A stretch of DNA of 10,036 nucleotides from Gudongella sp964604145 (GTDB lineage: Bacteria > Bacillota > Clostridia > Tissierellales > Tissierellaceae). The notes under the pieces were generated by a model, which searched no databases, was not told the origin of the DNA, and saw only the letters and a program-made list of their open reading frames with translations. Shown here piece by piece: positions 6,318 through 10,036 of the stretch. Position 1 is the first letter of the stretch. Each line of letters opens with the position of its first letter. Position numbers and translations under genes: made by a program. The stretch is from contig CAZRXS010000049.1 of NCBI GenBank assembly GCA_964604145.1, positions 1 through 10,036 of the forward strand, read 5' to 3'.

Positions 6318-6917
6318 TTAATTAGTAGCTCTGTTCTTTATAAAAGCATTGAATAGTCCAATCAGTATACCCAAAATTATAAATGCCCCTGGTGGTCCAA
6401 TAAATACTGCTGCTGGCTGAAAGGACTCTCCAAATAAACTAATCCCCCAGAAACTGCCTGAGCCAATTATTTCTCTTATTGTACCGAGCAACACCACTGC
6501 TACAGAATATCCAAGTCCCATAGCTAATCCATCCATAGCCGAGTAAAAAACACCATTTTTTGATGCAAATGATTCGGCCCTTGCTAGTATAAGACAGTTT
6601 ACAACAATAAGAGGTATAAATATTCCTAATGATAAATAGAGTGACTGGGCATAAGCCTTCATAAACATCTCAACCATAGTAACAAAGGTTGCTATAACTA
6701 CAATAAAAATTGGTATCCTGATTTTTGAAGGAATTATTTTCCTCATTATAGAAATAACTATATTTGACATTACTAAAACTGCAATAACAGCGCTTCCCAT
6801 ACCAACACTGTTTTGAACAGTATTTGTAATAGCTAGAACAGAACACATTCCGATTAATTGAACAAATATTGGATTTTCATATATAATACCATTCTTAAAA
6901 ATAGTAGATAATTTCAT
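6318..6917 (-). CDS. rnfE: Rnf electron transport complex subunit RnfE
   Basis: A 199-residue, six-helix membrane protein related to NqrD and to RnfA, with which it forms an inverted pair in the membrane. Cys25 (in VQLIGMCSVLA) and Cys108 (in IPLIVVNCLILARAE) occupy the cluster-binding positions inferred from Nqr/Rnf structures. ENPIFVQLIGMC and the later GSFWGISLFGESFQP loop are typical of RnfE. AAGGAGGTG lies seven bases before the ATG, one of the strongest ribosome sites in the window. It is 17 bases after rnfG and 15 before rnfA. No anomalies are visible. Confidence 0.98.
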   Translation of the reverse strand: MKLSTIFKNGIIYENPIFVQLIGMCSVLAITNTVQNSVGMGSAVIAVLVMSNIVISIMRKIIPSKIRIPIFIVVIATFVTMVEMFMKAYAQSLYLSLGIFIPLIVVNCLILARAESFASKNGVFYSAMDGLAMGLGYSVAVVLLGTIREIIGSGSFWGISLFGESFQPAAVFIGPPGAFIILGILIGLFNAFIKNRATN

Positions 6918-6934
6918 ATAAAAGCACCTCCTTA

Positions 6935-7513
6935 TTAATTTGAAAAGTATTTAGCATATACATCTAATGCATCGTTAACACCCTTTAATACAGCATCTGT
7001 TGAAGTGGTAGCTCCTGATAATAACATTACTTCATTGTCAGCAGATGGTTTTTCTACAGGAATTAAACTTCCCAATGCATTTTTATCTATAAAAGATTCT
7101 CTAAATTCTAAATCATCTACAATTCTACTGCCCAGACCTTTTGTCTCAGACATTACCAAAACCCTAAGCCCTGAAATTGTACCTTCTTTATTGATTCCTA
7201 TAAGGCTAGTTATGTCTCCTCCGTATCCCGCCGAAAGGGTTTTAAATGCATATCCTAGCTCTTCTCCATCTTTTAATGCCTTATATACTTCAAAGACCGA
7301 CTTATTAGTTGTCTTTACTTCCTCTAAAAGATCATCTTCCACGGCTATAAAATCATTTGCCTCTGGAAAAATTTCTAGCAAAGCAGCAAAACTTTCCTTT
7401 CTCTCCATTTCGGCTATAACTGGAGCAGTTACTCCATTTACTCCCGCAAGTATTCCTCCAGCTATTGCTGTTACTAACAACAATACAAATCCTAATTTAA
7501 GTGTCTCTTTCAT
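6935..7513 (-). CDS. rnfG: Rnf electron transport complex subunit RnfG (covalent FMN protein)
   Basis: A 192-residue protein with one N-terminal membrane helix at about residues 6-28 and an outer FMN-binding domain, homologous to NqrC. The flavinylation motif SGATTST is at 166-172; by family knowledge ApbE joins FMN through a phosphoester to a threonine of this motif. ETKGLGSRI at about 123-131 and GYGGDI at 96-101 are further FMN-domain landmarks. It relays electrons on the outer face between the RnfA/E cluster and RnfD. The ATG directly follows the rnfD stop with no gap, and GGGGAGG lies inside the end of rnfD, implying coupled translation. No apbE is present in this window. Confidence 0.98.
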   Translation of the reverse strand: MKETLKLGFVLLLVTAIAGGILAGVNGVTAPVIAEMERKESFAALLEIFPEANDFIAVEDDLLEEVKTTNKSVFEVYKALKDGEELGYAFKTLSAGYGGDITSLIGINKEGTISGLRVLVMSETKGLGSRIVDDLEFRESFIDKNALGSLIPVEKPSADNEVMLLSGATTSTDAVLKGVNDALDVYAKYFSN

Positions 7514-8482
7514 CTATTTTACCTCCCCAAAGACTCTAGGTCCTGTAAATCTTTCAATTAATGGAGTGGCAACATTCATTATAAGTATTGAATACATGAC
7601 TCCCTCTGGAGTACCGCCCTTTACTCTTATTAAAGCTGTTAAAATTCCACAACCAACTGCAAATACAATTCTACCTTTAGGTGTAACAGGTGAAGATGAA
7701 TAATCTGTTGCCATAAAGAAAGCACCCAGTATCAAGCCTCCGCCTAAAACATGATATAATATATTAGCAGTATTTACACCAAATAACAATAATAATACAG
7801 TTGTTGACCCTATGTATAAAAACGGCACCTTCCAATCAATAACTCCTCTTATAATTAAATATATTCCACCAATTAATAATAAAATTGCTGATGTTTCACC
7901 AATAACTCCGCCAATGTCTCCAAAGAACATTCTTTGGATTGATGGTAAATTTGTGCCTCCAGCTTTTATAATAGTTAATGGTGTTGCACCACTTATTCCA
8001 TCTGGCGTAATATAATTAGTCATTATCACTGGCCAAGAAGCAACCATTGTAGCTCGTGCTGCCAGTGCTGGGTTCATAAAATTAGATCCAATTCCTCCGA
8101 AAAATTCCTTAACTATAATAATAGCAAAACCTGCTCCAAAAACAGCGGCCCACCATGGGGTTCCAGCAGGCAAGTTTAATGCAAGTAAAATGCCTGTTAC
8201 TACTGCACTTAAATCCATAATTCTGATGGATTTCTTAAATGTTTTTTGGATTGCATACTCAAAAACAACTGTTGCTAAAACAGTTACCACTAACAACCTA
8301 ACTGCATTAAATCCAAAGAAGTATATTGCACCTATTATTGCAGGCACTAAAGCTATTATTACATCTGCCATCATCCTCCTAACAGATTCATCTGATCTGA
8401 TATGAGGTGATTGAGAAACTACAAGCATATCATCTAAAACGACAGGGTCGTTATTATTTGGATCAATTACTTTTCCATCCAT
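7514..8482 (-). CDS. rnfD: Rnf electron transport complex subunit RnfD (covalent FMN membrane protein)
   Basis: A 322-residue polytopic membrane protein, homologous to NqrB, with about nine or ten hydrophobic helices. The covalent FMN motif DGISGATPLT is at 161-170, with Thr167 as the expected attachment residue. Other family features are NLPAGTPWW at about 103-111, FGGIGSNFMNPALAARA at 128-144 and MATDYSSSPVTPKG at 257-270. Together with RnfG it carries flavins through the membrane and is considered part of the ion-pumping path; whether this one uses Na+ or H+ cannot be read from sequence by eye. AAGGAGGAT precedes the ATG with a short spacer, in the 16-base gap after rnfC. The stop codon abuts the rnfG start. 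Confidence 0.98.
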   Translation of the reverse strand: MDGKVIDPNNNDPVVLDDMLVVSQSPHIRSDESVRRMMADVIIALVPAIIGAIYFFGFNAVRLLVVTVLATVVFEYAIQKTFKKSIRIMDLSAVVTGILLALNLPAGTPWWAAVFGAGFAIIIVKEFFGGIGSNFMNPALAARATMVASWPVIMTNYITPDGISGATPLTIIKAGGTNLPSIQRMFFGDIGGVIGETSAILLLIGGIYLIIRGVIDWKVPFLYIGSTTVLLLLFGVNTANILYHVLGGGLILGAFFMATDYSSSPVTPKGRIVFAVGCGILTALIRVKGGTPEGVMYSILIMNVATPLIERFTGPRVFGEVK

Positions 8483-8498
8483 TCAACATCCTCCTTAC

Positions 8499-9824
8499 TT
8501 ATGATTTCTTTCTGTTTGCTAATATTTCTTTTTTAATATTTTTAATTGACTCAGCAAGAGGCCTCTTTGCAGGACAAATATATGAACAAGCATTACATTC
8601 CACACACGCCATTGCGTTATAACTATCTGCTTTCTCATAGTTGTTCTTTAATGCATAGGCGCTTATAAATAATGGTTGCAATCCAGATGGGCACACCTCA
8701 ATACACTTACCACACTTTATGCAAGGTAATACTGGCTGTTCAATTGTTTCTTCTTCAGTTAAGACTAATATACCACCAGAACCTTTAATAACAGGAGCGT
8801 TTATATCAAATTGTGCTATTCCCATCATTGGCCCACCAGAAATAATTTTACTAGGCCTAGCAGCAAAGCCACCACTTTGCTCTATTAGTTTAGAAAAAGG
8901 AGTTCCTATTCTAGCCATAATATTCTTGGGTTCTTTTATACCTTTTCCTGTAACAGTAACTACTCTTTCATATAAAGGTTTTCCCAATAAAATTGCATCT
9001 GCGATGGCTTTGGATGTTCCCACATTAGATACTACACAAGCAACTTCCATTGGTAATGCACCCGTGCCAAGGCTTCTACCTGTAACTGCATAGATTAAAC
9101 TTTTCTCAGCACCTTGAGGATATTTAGTTTTCAGCACAAAGACTTCAATACCATCTTCAGGTTTTATTACACCCTTTAAAACTTTTACAGCATCCATTTT
9201 ATTGTCTTCCACTGCTATAATACCATTCTTAACATCAAGCGTTTTCATTATAGCTTTAAGGCCAAATACAACTGATTCTGGATACTCCAACATCAGTCTG
9301 TGATCACCAGTAAGATAAGGCTCACACTCTGCACCATTTAATATAACAGTATCTATTGGTTTATTTTCAGGCACCGAAAATTTTACATGCGCTGGAAAAC
9401 TCGCTCCACCCATCCCAGTTATACCGTTTTCTTTAACTATTCCTATAATATCCTTAGCAGTCAATTGACTAAGATCCTTGGTTTTTGATTGCTTAAATAT
9501 TTCTTCACTATAATCATTTTCAATTACAACACATTTTGTTTTCATCCCTGTCGGGGTGAACATAGCTTTAATATCCTTTACTGTACCTGCTATACTAGCA
9601 TGAACAGTGCCTGATACAAAAGCTCCAGATTCACCAATTTTTTGTCCAATTTTAACTTTATCACCAACACTAACGACAGCATCACATGGTGCGCCAATAT
9701 GTTGATGAAGTGATATGTAAACAAATTTAGGGTCTTTAAGCATTTCTATTGGCTTATGTTCAGTTAATTCTTTATGTTCTTGTATATGTACTCCGCCTTT
9801 AAAAGTCAATCTAGCTTGATTCAT
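8499..9824 (-). CDS. rnfC: Rnf electron transport complex subunit RnfC (NADH-side iron-sulfur flavoprotein)
   Basis: A 441-residue cytoplasmic subunit. The N-terminal part begins with LTFKGGVHI, the usual RnfC opening. A NuoF-like nucleotide/FMN-binding fold follows, with GITGMGGASFPAHVK at about 135-148 and ILNGAECEPYLTGDHRL at about 161-177. The C-terminal part has two ferredoxin motifs, Cys368/371/374/378 and Cys407/410/413/417. RnfC reduces NAD+ with electrons received from ferredoxin through the other subunits. I placed the start at ATG 9824, where GAGGTGGA lies seven bases upstream; a GTG at 9836 would add four residues but lies within that ribosome site. First gene of the operon. Length is typical for clostridial RnfC and all eight cluster cysteines are present. 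Confidence 0.97.
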   Translation of the reverse strand: MNQARLTFKGGVHIQEHKELTEHKPIEMLKDPKFVYISLHQHIGAPCDAVVSVGDKVKIGQKIGESGAFVSGTVHASIAGTVKDIKAMFTPTGMKTKCVVIENDYSEEIFKQSKTKDLSQLTAKDIIGIVKENGITGMGGASFPAHVKFSVPENKPIDTVILNGAECEPYLTGDHRLMLEYPESVVFGLKAIMKTLDVKNGIIAVEDNKMDAVKVLKGVIKPEDGIEVFVLKTKYPQGAEKSLIYAVTGRSLGTGALPMEVACVVSNVGTSKAIADAILLGKPLYERVVTVTGKGIKEPKNIMARIGTPFSKLIEQSGGFAARPSKIISGGPMMGIAQFDINAPVIKGSGGILVLTEEETIEQPVLPCIKCGKCIEVCPSGLQPLFISAYALKNNYEKADSYNAMACVECNACSYICPAKRPLAESIKNIKKEILANRKKS

Positions 9825-9831
9825 TTTATTT

Positions 9832-9839
9832 TCCACCTC
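9832..9839 (-). promoter_or_regulatory. Ribosome-binding site fixing the ATG start of rnfC
   Basis: GAGGTGGA on the minus strand, seven bases before ATG 9824. The competing upstream GTG (9836-9834) is part of this motif and has no separate site of its own. Confidence 0.75.
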
Positions 9840-9899
9840 TTCACTTAATATGTTTTTAATAATTTTTAATATTTTCTTATATTAACAAGCAATAAATTA

Positions 9900-9908
9900 A
9901 TTGTAGCA
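9900..9908 (-). promoter_or_regulatory. Candidate extended -10 promoter of rnfCDGEAB
   Basis: TGCTACAAT on the minus strand fits an extended -10 element (TGn followed by a five-of-six match to TATAAT). No good -35 lies 16-18 bases upstream; TTGATA is 21 bases away, too far for the normal spacing. Start of transcription would be near 9893, giving a leader of about 70 bases. Readthrough from the tRNA gene remains an alternative. Confidence 0.4.
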
Positions 9909-9981
9909 CTAATTCAAATTAAAGTATATCAATTTGTACATTCATATTCATACCTTAGCAAAACTATTAAATATAGTTATA

Positions 9982-10036
9982 TGGTGCGAGTGATGGGACT
10001 TGAACCCATACGCTATAAATAGCACATGCCCCTCAA
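9982..10036 (-). tRNA. tRNA-Leu(GAG), 3' part only (5' half beyond the right edge)
   Basis: On the minus strand the visible part runs from the anticodon loop TTGAGGG (10036-10030; anticodon GAG at 10034-10032), through the 3' anticodon stem GCATG and a long variable arm containing GCTA/TAGC, to a T-arm ATGGG-TTCAAGT-CCCAT. It ends with the acceptor strand CACTCGC, discriminator A and an encoded CCA (9984-9982). The long variable arm restricts it to the Leu/Ser/Tyr class, and GAG is the leucine anticodon for CUC/CUU codons. It points the same way as rnf. The D-arm and 5' acceptor strand are not visible, so full pairing cannot be verified. Confidence 0.9.

Noticed and set aside
7005..7703. A 232-codon open frame on the plus strand opposite rnfG and rnfD
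   Set aside because: Its product is Ser/Pro/Thr-rich with no recognisable domain, and it lies wholly antisense to two well-supported genes with intact motifs. It is a coding shadow.
8719..9093. A 124-codon plus-strand open frame opposite rnfC
   Set aside because: Antisense to conserved RnfC sequence, with no convincing motif. The other plus-strand frames of 60-101 codons were rejected for the same reason.
9871..9888. Possible Rex redox-repressor site upstream of rnfC, from TTAACAA at 9882-9888
   Set aside because: Only one half-site fits the remembered consensus TTGTTAAnnnnTTAACAA; the other half matches three of seven bases. In such AT-rich DNA this is not evidence.
9962..9978. Small inverted repeat (AACTAT / ATAGTT) after the tRNA as a terminator
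   Set aside because: Six pairs with only one G-C pair and a short T-run; too weak to call.
9982..10036. tRNA 3' end as an integration (attachment) site
   Set aside because: No integrase, no repeated copy of the tRNA end in the window, and the adjoining genes are core metabolism.

Overview
The window is an AT-rich, gene-dense stretch of a Firmicutes chromosome. Every supported gene lies on the minus strand, so transcription runs from position 10036 towards position 1. Clostridia, perhaps a Tissierellia-like fermenter, is the best guess. The reasons are the clostridial Rnf gene order C-D-G-E-A-B, strong AGGAGG-type ribosome sites, TTG starts, and a maf-radC-mreBCD cluster arranged as in Bacillus and Clostridium. 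Genus-level placement is inference only.

Region 1 (10036 to about 9840): the 3' half of a tRNA-Leu(GAG) gene runs off the right edge. It is followed by about 145 bases of very AT-rich leader holding a candidate extended -10 promoter and the rnfC ribosome site.

Region 2 (9824 to 4890): a complete rnfCDGEAB operon with gaps of 0 to 17 bases. It encodes the membrane ferredoxin:NAD+ oxidoreductase. RnfB and RnfC carry the iron-sulfur and NADH-side modules. RnfD and RnfG carry covalent-FMN motifs. RnfA and RnfE form the membrane core, each with a pair of Cys residues placed to bind the intramembrane cluster. A 14-bp perfect inverted repeat followed by a U-rich tract closes the operon.

Region 3 (about 4785 to 1): a second transcription unit, probably with its own promoter. 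The order is a NusG-domain-II membrane-anchored protein, a Gx-transporter/'heptaprenyl diphosphate synthase component I' membrane protein, maf, radC, mreB, mreC, mreD, and the first 29 codons of a probable penicillin-binding protein 2. The last part is the rod-shape elongation machinery. The first pair resembles, from memory, the EetA/EetB pair of flavin-based electron-transfer loci, which makes its place beside Rnf the most interesting contextual point here.

I see no mobile element, CRISPR array, phage gene or defence system, and no clearly undescribed system. The window is mostly core housekeeping and energy-conservation genes. The items worth a second look are the NusG-II/Gx pair with a missing conserved cysteine, several start-site decisions, and the structure of the two intergenic regions.
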